A stretch of DNA of 53,373 bases from contig JASGDB010000150.1 in NCBI GenBank assembly GCA_049841315.1, positions 1 to 53,373 on the forward strand. Direction: 5' to 3'. The notes beneath the pieces were generated by a model. That model was not told the origin of the DNA and made no database searches. It saw only the letters and a program-made list of their open reading frames with translations. The first letter of the stretch is position 1, and every line of letters begins with the position of its first letter. Position numbers and translations under genes: made by a program. Origin of the DNA: JASGDB01 sp049841315 (lineage in GTDB: Bacteria; Bacteroidota; Bacteroidia; Flavobacteriales; Weeksellaceae). Below, in pieces: positions 16,283-24,902 of this stretch.

Positions 16283-17097
16283 GATATGTATTTGCAGGGG
16301 ACAGACAGATAAGCTGTATCATACTTGGTTTTCTAATTGGTAAAGGATTTTATCCAGAGGCTTTATTTGTTACAGACGGAGTGAACGCAACACATTCAGA
16401 GGAGTTGATTAGAATTAGCGGTTTAGAAGAATCCCGAATATTTAAAGGAAAGGAGGTTATTAAAAATGGGGAAGTTTTGGGTCTTCTTCATAAAATGGAA
16501 CTTGATTATATAATTGGTATACATTATCCATATATTATTTCAAAGGAATTGTTAGAAATTCCTAAGATTGGATTTTTAAACTTACATCCTGCTTATCTTC
16601 CGTTTAATAAAGGTTGGAATACACCCTCTTGGGCGATTTTAGATAAATCTGTTTACGGAGCTACATTACATTTTATGAGTGAGGAGCTTGATAAAGGAGA
16701 TATTATACATCAGAAAAAAATTGAAGTTGCTACTTCTGATACAGCCAATAGTCTGTATCAAAAAGTATTAAAACTTGAAGAAGAAATTTTTTTTGAAGCT
16801 TTTGACGGTTTAGTTCAATTGAATCCGAAAAGAATCAAGCAAGAAACAGAAGGAAGTTCCTATAAAAAATCAGACTTGCAAAAAATACGAGAATTTTTTT
16901 TAGATGAAGAAATTGTTATAGGAGATTTTTTGGATAAATTAAGGGCTTTGACAACAAACAACCCAGATGAAATGGCTTATTTTAAGGAAGGAGAAAGAAA
17001 GATAGGTGTTAAAATAGAGTTTGTGGAACTGTCAGTTGATTTTTATTGTAATGAGCTTAAAATGAATAACTTACAGAAAAAAAATAGGGGGGGGTAA
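16279..17097 (+). CDS. Sugar N-formyltransferase-like protein
   Basis: 272 residues. The formyltransferase domain carries the catalytic set N101 and H103 (NLHPAYLPFNKG) and D141 (LDKGDII), as in methionyl-tRNA formyltransferase and the sugar N-formyltransferases (VioF, WbkC type). A C-terminal Fmt-like subdomain contains NNPDEMAYFKEGERKIG. It would use N10-formyltetrahydrofolate to formylate an amino sugar, probably the 4-amino product of the dehydratase and aminotransferase in this locus. The last 12 residues are encoded by repeat copy 2 (MNNLQKKNRGG tail). Base composition is more AT-rich than the flanking core genes, which suggests transfer. Confidence 0.82.
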   Translation: MRYVFAGDRQISCIILGFLIGKGFYPEALFVTDGVNATHSEELIRISGLEESRIFKGKEVIKNGEVLGLLHKMELDYIIGIHYPYIISKELLEIPKIGFLNLHPAYLPFNKGWNTPSWAILDKSVYGATLHFMSEELDKGDIIHQKKIEVATSDTANSLYQKVLKLEEEIFFEAFDGLVQLNPKRIKQETEGSSYKKSDLQKIREFFLDEEIVIGDFLDKLRALTTNNPDEMAYFKEGERKIGVKIEFVELSVDFYCNELKMNNLQKKNRGG

Positions 17098-17220
17098 AAC
17101 CTCATAGCACATTTGTTTTCTATGTGGTAAAGCGTTGTAACAGCTCCATAGAAAATAGAAAAAACAGAGCCATAATCGGAATAAATAACCTTTTAATTCG
17201 GGAATATGGAAGCTGTTAAT
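17059..17220 (+). repeat. 162-bp direct repeat, copy 2 (cassette-boundary-like)
   Basis: The second copy has an A8 run where copy 1 has A7, so the shared segment is read in a different frame before the G8 tract and gives a different tail to the upstream protein. It again ends with ATGGAAGCTGTTAAT, giving the next gene its MEAVN start. Sequence similarity stops directly after GTTAAT in both copies. Confidence 0.92.
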
Positions 17221-17880
17221 GTATTAATCACCACTAAAAAAATAGCAATTTTTGGAGCAGGTGGCTTCGGTAGAGAAGTAAAAACGATAATAGACTCGAT
17301 AAATTCAGAAAAACCAAATACCTTTGATTTAATCGGTTTTTTTGATGATGGAGTTGAAAAAGGAAAGATTGTAAATAATTATCCTGTTTTAGGGGGAATA
17401 AAAGAACTTAATGAATTTCAGGAAGATTTATCAATAGTCATTTCTATCGGAGACCCTGCGGTAAAGAAGAAAATTATAGCCAAAATTGAAAATAAAAATA
17501 TAGATTTCCCTTCAATTATCCACCCGAAAGCATCGATATCAAAAGATGATGTGAAAATAGGAAAAGGCTGTATTATCTGTGAGGGGACGATTGTTACTTG
17601 TAATATTGAGATTAGGGATTTTGTTATTTTGAATTTGATGTGTACCGTTGGACACGATACTATAATTGAAAATTTCTGCGCATTTATGCCTTCCGTAAAT
17701 ATTTCTGGAGAGGTTATTGTTCGGGAATCGGTTTATGTAGGAACAGGGGCAAAAATCATTAATCTTTTAGAAATCGGAAAAAATACTGTAATAGGAGCAG
17801 GAGCAGTTGTTTCCAAATCTTTGCCTGAAAATTGTACAGCAGTTGGGATTCCTGCCAAACCAATTAAATTCCATAATTAA
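17206..17880 (+). CDS. PglD/NeuD-type sugar acyltransferase, second copy
   Basis: 224 residues. Rossmann-like N-terminal part (IAIFGAGGFGREV), then hexapeptide left-handed helix repeats with H150 in the TVGHDTII segment at the catalytic His position. It differs clearly from the first PglD-like protein, so it is not a recent duplicate; the substrate or acyl donor may differ. Its MEAVN start is supplied by repeat copy 2, and the family's usual start near the KKIAIFGAGG segment has no ATG, so expression probably depends on the repeat-borne start codon. Confidence 0.85.
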   Translation: MEAVNVLITTKKIAIFGAGGFGREVKTIIDSINSEKPNTFDLIGFFDDGVEKGKIVNNYPVLGGIKELNEFQEDLSIVISIGDPAVKKKIIAKIENKNIDFPSIIHPKASISKDDVKIGKGCIICEGTIVTCNIEIRDFVILNLMCTVGHDTIIENFCAFMPSVNISGEVIVRESVYVGTGAKIINLLEIGKNTVIGAGAVVSKSLPENCTAVGIPAKPIKFHN

Positions 17881-17950
17881 CGAAGTTGTCAGAAATTCAA
17901 TAAGATTATTAAAAATAATTTCCGCACTCACACAATGCAATTTTACAAAT

Positions 17951-18011
17951 AAATCGTTCTTTCAAAAGAACATTTTTAACACAAAATCGTTCTTTCAAAA
18001 GAACATTTTTA
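17951..18011 (+). promoter_or_regulatory. Twin palindromic operator upstream of the AAA ATPase
   Basis: An identical 28-bp unit occurs twice (17951-17978 and 17984-18011) with a 33-bp period, about three helical turns. Each contains the palindrome GTTCTTTCAAAAGAAC (arms GTTCTTT/AAAGAAC). The second palindrome sits where the -33 element would be for the -7 box at 18012, so binding there would affect transcription. Confidence 0.7.
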
Positions 18012-18019
18012 TATCTTTG
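18012..18019 (+). promoter_or_regulatory. -7 promoter box for the AAA ATPase gene
   Basis: TATCTTTG matches TAnnTTTG exactly and lies 16 bp before the ATG, directly after the twin palindromes. Confidence 0.6.
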
Positions 18020-18035
18020 TGGAAAATAAGTTGTT

Positions 18036-19229
18036 ATGGAAGCACTATTTAGGAGTTATACACGGTTGCTTAACTCGGTGGATACAAAAAACCATCGCTA
18101 TTTGTATTATCAAATTGATTGGAGCAATCGTCTTATAGGCATCAAAGGAGCAAGAGGAACAGGTAAAACAACTTTATTGTTACAGCATATTGCCGGGAAT
18201 TTTCCAGATAAGAGTAAGGCTCTCTATGTCAGTTTGGATAATATTTGGTTTGCTCAAAATACGCTTTTGGAGCTGGTAGATTATTTTCAGGCTCACGGAG
18301 GAACTCACTTGTTTCTGGACGAAGTGCACCGCTATCCCGACTGGTCTGTTGAACTCAAAAATATTTACGACAGCTATCCCGATTTGTATGTGGTTTTTAC
18401 AGGCTCGTCCATATTGGAAATATACCGTTCTAATGCCGACCTTTCCCGAAGAGCCGTAACTTATCATTTGCAGGGATTGTCGTTTCGGGAGTTTCTCAAC
18501 TTTGAAAACAACCTCGATTTGGAGCCGTTTGCATTGGAAGATATATTGCAAAACCATCAAAATATTGCAGGAAAGATTATCTCTAAAATCAAAGTGTTGC
18601 CCGAATTTAAAAAATACCTCGAATATGGCTATTATCCGTTTTACAAAGAGGGAATAAAAGTATATCCGTTGCGGTTGCAAAATGTGGTCAATACCATTTT
18701 GGAAAACGATTTGCCGGCAGTAGAAAATATTGAATACGTTACCGTGCACAAAATAAAAAAAATGCTGATGATTGTGGCTTCGTTAGTGCCTTTTTCTCCT
18801 AATGTTGCCAAACTCAGTGCCGAGATAGAAACCAACAGAGCCAATGCGGTTCGCTATCTCGATTACCTGCAAAAAGCAGGACTAACTATCAATTTGATGT
18901 CTTTCAAAAAGGGAATGAGTCTGATGAACAAACCGGATAAAATCTATCTTGATAATACGAATTTACAATATGCGTTAGCTATTTCAGGCATCAACGAAGG
19001 CAACCTGAGAGAAACATTTTTTGCAAATCAAATGAATGGATTTCATCATTTGAGTGCCACACAACAAGGGGATTTTTTGGTAAATGATAGTTATCTGTTT
19101 GAAGTAGGAGGAACAGGAAAAAGTTTTAAACAGATAAAAAATATTAAAAACAGTTTTGTCGTAACAGACAAAACCGAAACCGGATTTGGGAACAAGATCC
19201 CACTTTGGCTTTTCGGGTTGATGTATTAA
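18036..19229 (+). CDS. AAA ATPase with DUF4143 domain
   Basis: 397 residues. P-loop GARGTGKTT (38-46), Walker B LFLDE (D95-E96) with the HRYPDW extension, a sensor region VFTGSS and a C-terminal DUF4143 domain (about 210-395). Proteins of this class are abundant in Bacteroidota and archaea, often as single accessory genes; their role is not settled. It has its own strong-looking promoter and operator pair and no tie to sugar synthesis, so it appears to be an independent insert in the polysaccharide locus. Confidence 0.88.
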   Translation: MEALFRSYTRLLNSVDTKNHRYLYYQIDWSNRLIGIKGARGTGKTTLLLQHIAGNFPDKSKALYVSLDNIWFAQNTLLELVDYFQAHGGTHLFLDEVHRYPDWSVELKNIYDSYPDLYVVFTGSSILEIYRSNADLSRRAVTYHLQGLSFREFLNFENNLDLEPFALEDILQNHQNIAGKIISKIKVLPEFKKYLEYGYYPFYKEGIKVYPLRLQNVVNTILENDLPAVENIEYVTVHKIKKMLMIVASLVPFSPNVAKLSAEIETNRANAVRYLDYLQKAGLTINLMSFKKGMSLMNKPDKIYLDNTNLQYALAISGINEGNLRETFFANQMNGFHHLSATQQGDFLVNDSYLFEVGGTGKSFKQIKNIKNSFVVTDKTETGFGNKIPLWLFGLMY

Positions 19230-19647
19230 GCCCGCTTTTGCTCATCGAAATTGTTGTTTCAAGTATTGAAACACCTTCAAACGGCATTTTATTTCAAAAA
19301 TAGCAAGCAGTACAGCAGGCTTTTCTTCTGGATGTGTAGATAATAGCCCATACGGAGATAAAAATTCAGTTCTTTATCGGGATTGATAAATAAACATTTT
19401 TTAGTAAATTCGCACTATAAAAATGAATGTTAAAAGAAACTGAATCATCAGAATTTTTGTGAATGCTGTATCTTACTTGGTTTTCTCGGTTTGCTTAAAA
19501 AAAACAGGTAAGAAAAATATTCTCCTGAAATAAGATAAAGGATAAAAATTCGTTTCACTTACAATACATTCTCTGTTTTTATTTTTTTGTATATATGTTT
19601 TTTACGCATAAATACTCTGAGGATAAACTAAATAAAGGTAGTTGTTT
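19230..19647. other. Spacer without a supported gene
   Basis: AT-rich. A perfect palindrome (TGTTTCAA/TTGAAACA, 19255-19273) follows the ATPase gene, with no T-run. No promoter box matching the consensus is seen close to the next gene, and no reading frame longer than about 40 codons is convincing. Confidence 0.5.
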
Positions 19648-21576
19648 ATGGGATATTTATCAATTTTCTTGAAGGAGATATATGGAGGTGATAATACTTT
19701 TAGTATATCCAATATACGGTATCTTCCGCGTTGGGTTATTTTCTTGATTGATATTTGTATTCTTGCCCTTTCCATGGGCGTTTCTTTTCTGGTATATAAG
19801 AAAATCATTATCAACGGATCATATTATCTGGATCTCTTTCAGATGTTTTTTATGATTATTTCCGTGAACATCCTTTTCATGTTTGTCTTCCGGACTTTCG
19901 CAGGAATCATCAGGCACTCCACTTTTGTAGACCTTTCCAAGATTATGCTGGCAAGCATCTGCACCGTCTTTACCATCCTTGCGGTGAATATTACCGTAAA
20001 CGAAATTTCAGGACACAAATTATTACCCTCGTTACTGCTTGTGGTATATTTCACGGTCTCTTTCATGATTTTGTTCGTTTTCCGTTTTTTGGTGAAAGAA
20101 TTTTTTCATATCGTTCGGGAATTCCGGAGAAGTGCCCTAAAAAAAAGAATTCTCGTGCTGGGTATTGATGAGCAGTCCATTGCGATAGCACGTGCAATTC
20201 TGGATAATCCGAGCCTTCCGTATCAGGTAGTAGGCTTTCTCACGCAGCGTTCGGATTCCTACAAAGCCAAAATACTGGGCAAAAAAATTTATTTCAAAGA
20301 AATACTGGAAAAAGAAACCAAAAAATCCCTCGGAATTGATGCGGTGGTTATCAATAAAGATGCATTGCAGAGTGATGAGCTGGATATGTGGATTAACCTG
20401 TTTTTAGAAAAAGATATACAGATTCTGAAAGTACCGCCCGTGCAAAAATTCCGTGAAGCAGATTCCGTAGGCAATATCAAAAGTCTTCAGATTGAGGATT
20501 TGCTGAACCGCAAGCCCATAAAGATAGTAAACGATGAGGTTCTGAGAAGGCATGAAGGAAAAAATATTCTGGTAACAGGAGGTGCCGGCTCGATAGGAAG
20601 CGAAATCGTGCGCCAGATTGCCAAGATGAATCCTGCACTGATAGTAGTGCTGGACCAGGCGGAAACACCACTCTACGAAATTGAAATGGAAATGAAGGAA
20701 CATTATCCTTACGTCAATTTCAAATTTGTAATGATTGACGTGGTGAACTATGGAAGGGTAGAGCAGCTCTTTGAAAAGTACCGCTTTTCCATGGTATATC
20801 ATGCCGCTGCCTACAAGCACGTGCCTCTGGTAGAAGAAAACCCGCATGAAGCCGTGAGTACCAATGTGCTGGGAAGCAAAAATATCGCTCAGCTGTCCAG
20901 CGTGTATAAAGTAAACCGGTTTGTGATGGTTTCCACAGACAAAGCCGTGAACCCTACCAATGTAATGGGAGCTACCAAGCGTACATCCGAGCTGTATGTG
21001 CAGTCTTTGCAGAATATTCCGGGCAATAGTACAAAGTTTATCACCACGCGTTTCGGGAACGTGCTGGGCTCGAACGGCTCGGTAATTCCGCTCTTTAAAA
21101 AGCAGATAGAGCAGGGCGGCCCGCTCACCATCACGCATCCGGAAATTGTCCGCTATTTTATGACCATTCCCGAAGCCTGCGAGCTTGTACTTCAGGCAGG
21201 AACGATGGGTGCCGGCGGAGAAGTATTCGTATTTGATATGGGCGAGCCGGTGAAAATTCTGGATATGGCGAGAAGAATGATTAAACTTTCCGGTTTTGAG
21301 CCGGATGTAGATATAAAAATCACATTTACCGGATTACGCCCCGGTGAAAAGCTGTTTGAAGAACTGCTTACCGACCACGCCAAAACACTGCCGACACCCC
21401 ACGAAAAAATTATGATTTCCAAAGATACCGCAATGGAGTATTCGGAGATTGACTGTATGGTAAATGCTCTTATAGACGCTACGCAGAATGGAAAAAAAAC
21501 AGAGGTAGTGAAGGTGCTCAAAAAAATAGTCCCCGAGTTTGAAAGCAATAATCCCGTGTATCAGATATTGGATTAA
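19648..21576 (+). CDS. UDP-N-acetylglucosamine 4,6-dehydratase, PglF/CapD type
   Basis: About 642 residues. Four N-terminal membrane helices (about 25-140), a linker Rossmann domain, then the SDR catalytic domain with TGGAGSIG (NAD binding) and NPTNVMGATK, where the usual catalytic Tyr is replaced by Met as in other PglF/CapD enzymes. It converts UDP-GlcNAc to the 4-keto-6-deoxy sugar, the substrate for the aminotransferase at 33979. The ATG at 19648 is chosen over a TTG six bases upstream. The gene opens the well-conserved part of the locus. Confidence 0.92.
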   Translation: MGYLSIFLKEIYGGDNTFSISNIRYLPRWVIFLIDICILALSMGVSFLVYKKIIINGSYYLDLFQMFFMIISVNILFMFVFRTFAGIIRHSTFVDLSKIMLASICTVFTILAVNITVNEISGHKLLPSLLLVVYFTVSFMILFVFRFLVKEFFHIVREFRRSALKKRILVLGIDEQSIAIARAILDNPSLPYQVVGFLTQRSDSYKAKILGKKIYFKEILEKETKKSLGIDAVVINKDALQSDELDMWINLFLEKDIQILKVPPVQKFREADSVGNIKSLQIEDLLNRKPIKIVNDEVLRRHEGKNILVTGGAGSIGSEIVRQIAKMNPALIVVLDQAETPLYEIEMEMKEHYPYVNFKFVMIDVVNYGRVEQLFEKYRFSMVYHAAAYKHVPLVEENPHEAVSTNVLGSKNIAQLSSVYKVNRFVMVSTDKAVNPTNVMGATKRTSELYVQSLQNIPGNSTKFITTRFGNVLGSNGSVIPLFKKQIEQGGPLTITHPEIVRYFMTIPEACELVLQAGTMGAGGEVFVFDMGEPVKILDMARRMIKLSGFEPDVDIKITFTGLRPGEKLFEELLTDHAKTLPTPHEKIMISKDTAMEYSEIDCMVNALIDATQNGKKTEVVKVLKKIVPEFESNNPVYQILD

Positions 21577-21708
21577 TTATTCTCTTCTTTTTTCACAAAA
21601 TTGCGTGCAGACTGCGTATTTTTTTTGAAAACTACCCTGTCTCGCCCTCTTTATTTATCAATAAAATAATAATTCTGTCCGTCAAACGTTAGATTCAATA
21701 GAATAGTT

Positions 21709-21716
21709 TATATTTG
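21709..21716 (+). promoter_or_regulatory. -7 promoter box for the export-polymerisation operon
   Basis: TATATTTG matches TAnnTTTG and lies 24 bp before the export lipoprotein ATG. Confidence 0.5.
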
Positions 21717-21740
21717 CAACACTTTTTTTAAAATAAAAAA

Positions 21741-22532
21741 ATGAATAAAACCAGTCTTGCGGCTTTTATATGCTTATTTTTTTTGTTGGTTTCCTGTACA
21801 ACGAAGAATAAAGCAGATGAACTTAATTATATGCAGAATGTCGAGCAGATTGCGACAGAAATTTCATTAAAAAATACCGTTTCTACCATCCAGAAAGGAG
21901 ACCAGCTTATGATTTTCGTAAGCGCAAAAGATATGGATGTGGTGAGGCCTTTCAATCAAAGCTATTATTCCAATCAAACCGGGCCTACTGCAAATGCAGT
22001 TGCATCAGCAGAAAAAAATTATCTTGTGGATTCCGAAGGGAATATCGATTTCCCTGTTCTCGGAAAAATCAATACAACCGGTAAAACCCCCGAAGAACTA
22101 AAAGCAGAACTTCAGTACAGGATTTCAAATTATGTAAAAAATCCAAGCGTAACCCTAAGGCTTGCCAATTTTAAAGTTACCGTATTAGGTGAGATTGCAA
22201 GACCCGGGCAATATACGATTGCGGACGGGCAAGGAACGCTGCTTAATGCAATAGGCATGGCGGGAGACCTTACCATGTATGCCAAAAGAGACAATATCCT
22301 TGTCGTAAGAAATGAAAACGGGCAAATTACCAAAGAAAGAATAAACCTGCAAAATGCAGATTTTATTAATTCAACATATTATAGCCTGAAGCAGGGAGAT
22401 GTAATCTATGTATCAGGAAACGAAACAAAAGAAAAAATGTCGAGATTGGACCCCAATACCAATATCTATATTGCTATTGCCGGTATGGTTATTGGCTTAA
22501 CCGGAGTTTTTGTTACAATTTTTAAGAACTAA
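21741..22532 (+). CDS. Polysaccharide export outer-membrane lipoprotein, Wza-like
   Basis: 263 residues. A lipoprotein signal with lipobox LVSC (Cys19) is followed by a Poly_export domain (about 45-150), a SLBB-like domain (VTVLGEIARPGQYTI, about 150-225) and a C-terminal hydrophobic helix (about 240-258). Wza-type proteins form the outer-membrane channel for capsule or exopolysaccharide. It is shorter than enterobacterial Wza (about 380), as is usual in Bacteroidota. One base separates its stop from the kinase start. Confidence 0.9.
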   Translation: MNKTSLAAFICLFFLLVSCTTKNKADELNYMQNVEQIATEISLKNTVSTIQKGDQLMIFVSAKDMDVVRPFNQSYYSNQTGPTANAVASAEKNYLVDSEGNIDFPVLGKINTTGKTPEELKAELQYRISNYVKNPSVTLRLANFKVTVLGEIARPGQYTIADGQGTLLNAIGMAGDLTMYAKRDNILVVRNENGQITKERINLQNADFINSTYYSLKQGDVIYVSGNETKEKMSRLDPNTNIYIAIAGMVIGLTGVFVTIFKN

Positions 22533-22533
22533 T

Positions 22534-24891
22534 ATGAACGATAGAAAAAAAACGGAGGAACTCGATTTAAACGGTATTTTAAAACCATATCTTAAGCATT
22601 GGTGGTGGTTCGTAATCAGTGTGTTTGCCTTTTTGGTTTTGGCGGTGCTTTACATCAAGTTCAGCGCTCCGAGGTACAGCACAGAAACCTCCGTATTAAT
22701 AAAAGATGCCAAAAAAATGTCTTACGCATCGGGAGATTTTGGAGCATTGCAAGATATGGCAGGATTCGGAGCAATGGCAACCAACAGTATTGAAAACGAG
22801 CTGGAAATCTTCAAGTCCAAAAAAATCATCAGCGATGCAGTAAAAGATCTGGGATTGCAAAATACGCTGTACAGCCCCGAAAAATACTATAAAGTAGAGC
22901 TGTACGGAGACATATCGCCCATTATCGTAACAACGATTAACGAAAAACCGTTTGAAAAGGGGCCTAAAAAACCAATCCAAATCGAAATAAAAGGAGATAA
23001 GCTGACACTTTCCTCCGAAGAAATGGAGCAGCCGATTGTTACTACCTTCAACAAAACGATTTCCCTGCCTTACGCCAACCTGATGATTCAGAAGAATCCG
23101 GATTTTAATATCAAAAAAGCAAAAGATTTAAAAAATCTGAATAATTTAGAACTGGCATACGGTACTTTTGATGATGCCGTGGATGCCTACCGAAGAGGAT
23201 TAAAAGTAGATTTGGCAGACAAAAACGCAACCGTAGTCTTACTGTCCGTAGAAGGAGCCAATAAGGACAAATCCCAGGATTTCCTGAACTCTATCGTCCG
23301 CCAGTATAATATAGATGCAACCACGGACAAAAATATAGAATCCAGGAAAACAAAGGAATTTATTGACGAAAGAATTAATCTTATTTCTCAGGAGTTAGGA
23401 GAAGTGGAGCGACAAAGAGAGCAATTCAAAATTGATAACAACGTAATAGATATTCCTACGGAATCCCGCCTAAACATACAGCTTGCCAACCAGAGAAGAA
23501 TGCAGGAAGTAGAAACGGAAACCCAGATTCAGTATGCCAATATGCTGCTGGATTATCTCAACAAGCGCAATCCTAATCAGACACTCCCCGCAAATATCGG
23601 CATAGACAATGAAGCCGCTTCAAAAAACGTAGAACTGTATAACGCTTTGGTATTACAAAGAAATAAAATCCTCGAAAATGCGACAGAAGAAAACCCGCTG
23701 GTAAAAGAGCTGGATATGCAGCTGAAGCAAATGAGAGCCTCTATTCGTGAGGGATTGACAAAGCATATCTCGTCGCTCAATCTCCTGCTGGGGCAGTTCA
23801 GCTCAGAAAAGCATAATCTGGACTCTAAAATCGGAAAAGTTCCAAGCCTGGAAAAACTATTCAGAAATATAGAAAGACAGCAGCAGATTAAAGAAAACCT
23901 GTATCTTCTTTTGCTTCAGAAAAGAGAAGAAGCTGCCATTTCACTGGCGATGACAGCCGATAAAGCGAGAGTGGTAGACTTGGCTTACACCGCAAAAAAA
24001 CCGGTTTCTCCGCAAAAAATGATTATTTTGGGAGGAGCTTTCTTGCTCGGATTATTGCTGCCGCTATCGTATATCTACATCAGAGAACTGCTGGATAATA
24101 CGATTAAAAGCAAGCACGATATTGAAAAACTCTCCAAAATCCCGGTTATCAGCGAGATTCCGAGATTGGCGAAGGGGGAAGAATCTCTTATTCAGATGAA
24201 TGACGTATCTCCGATGGCAGAAGCATTCAGGATTCTGGTAACCAACCTGAATTTTATCCTTCCGAAAAAAGAAAAAGACAAAAAAATCCTCGTTACCTCC
24301 TCTACAAAAGGAGAAGGAAAGACATTTGTTTCCATTAATCTCGCTTTGGCAATCGCTTCTCCGAAAAGAAAAGTTCTGCTGATAGGCTGCGATATCAGAA
24401 ATCCGCAGCTGCAAAGATACAGCAAAGACAAATCGAGGGCAGAAGGACTTACGGAATATCTTGCAGATGCTGTTGATAATGCCCGTGATATTATCCATGC
24501 AAGTAATTTTTCTCCGTATTGCGATATTATTTATTCCGGAAGTATCCCTCCGAATCCCACCGATTTGCTGGAAAACGGACGCTACGAAAAATTACTGAAA
24601 GACCTCGAGGGAATTTATGATTTTATCATTGTAGACAGTGCTCCGCTGATGCTGGTAACGGATACATTCCTGATTTCACATCATGCTGATGCAGTGATAT
24701 ATATTACCCGTTCTGAGGTTACGGAGCAGTCATTCATCGATTTTGCGAATATGAATGCCGAGAAAAAGAAAATCAAAAACGTGAACTTTGTGCTGAATGA
24801 CGTTCACAAAAGCAACTTCGGTTACGGCAATAAATACGGCTACGGATACCATGCGGAGAGAAAGAAATGGTGGAAGATATTTAAAATTTAA
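22534..24891 (+). CDS. Wzc-like tyrosine kinase and chain-length regulator
   Basis: About 785 residues. A Wzz domain between two membrane helices (about 25-45 and 490-515) with coiled-coil stretches in the periplasmic part precedes a cytoplasmic BY-kinase domain. The kinase has Walker A SSTKGEGKT (about 590) and Walker B FIIVDSAP (about 700), and a Tyr-rich tail (GYGNKYGYGYH) for autophosphorylation. It controls polymerisation and export together with the Wza-like lipoprotein. The ATG at 22534 is preferred; an upstream TTG would overlap the previous gene. Confidence 0.92.
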   Translation: MNDRKKTEELDLNGILKPYLKHWWWFVISVFAFLVLAVLYIKFSAPRYSTETSVLIKDAKKMSYASGDFGALQDMAGFGAMATNSIENELEIFKSKKIISDAVKDLGLQNTLYSPEKYYKVELYGDISPIIVTTINEKPFEKGPKKPIQIEIKGDKLTLSSEEMEQPIVTTFNKTISLPYANLMIQKNPDFNIKKAKDLKNLNNLELAYGTFDDAVDAYRRGLKVDLADKNATVVLLSVEGANKDKSQDFLNSIVRQYNIDATTDKNIESRKTKEFIDERINLISQELGEVERQREQFKIDNNVIDIPTESRLNIQLANQRRMQEVETETQIQYANMLLDYLNKRNPNQTLPANIGIDNEAASKNVELYNALVLQRNKILENATEENPLVKELDMQLKQMRASIREGLTKHISSLNLLLGQFSSEKHNLDSKIGKVPSLEKLFRNIERQQQIKENLYLLLLQKREEAAISLAMTADKARVVDLAYTAKKPVSPQKMIILGGAFLLGLLLPLSYIYIRELLDNTIKSKHDIEKLSKIPVISEIPRLAKGEESLIQMNDVSPMAEAFRILVTNLNFILPKKEKDKKILVTSSTKGEGKTFVSINLALAIASPKRKVLLIGCDIRNPQLQRYSKDKSRAEGLTEYLADAVDNARDIIHASNFSPYCDIIYSGSIPPNPTDLLENGRYEKLLKDLEGIYDFIIVDSAPLMLVTDTFLISHHADAVIYITRSEVTEQSFIDFANMNAEKKKIKNVNFVLNDVHKSNFGYGNKYGYGYHAERKKWWKIFKI

Positions 24892-24902
24892 TTTAGGCTG
24901 TT

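Noticed and set aside
17951..18011. CRISPR-like array
   Set aside because: Only two units with a 5-bp gap, each containing a palindrome next to a promoter; an operator pair explains it. No CRISPR array or cas gene was seen anywhere in the window.
18036..18050. Third copy of the cassette boundary at the AAA ATPase start (ATGGAAGC)
   Set aside because: Only eight bases are shared with the MEAVN seam, with no similarity upstream or downstream; chance is sufficient.
20404..21138. 244-codon minus-strand frame
   Set aside because: Antisense to the conserved catalytic domain of the 4,6-dehydratase; no recognisable motifs.
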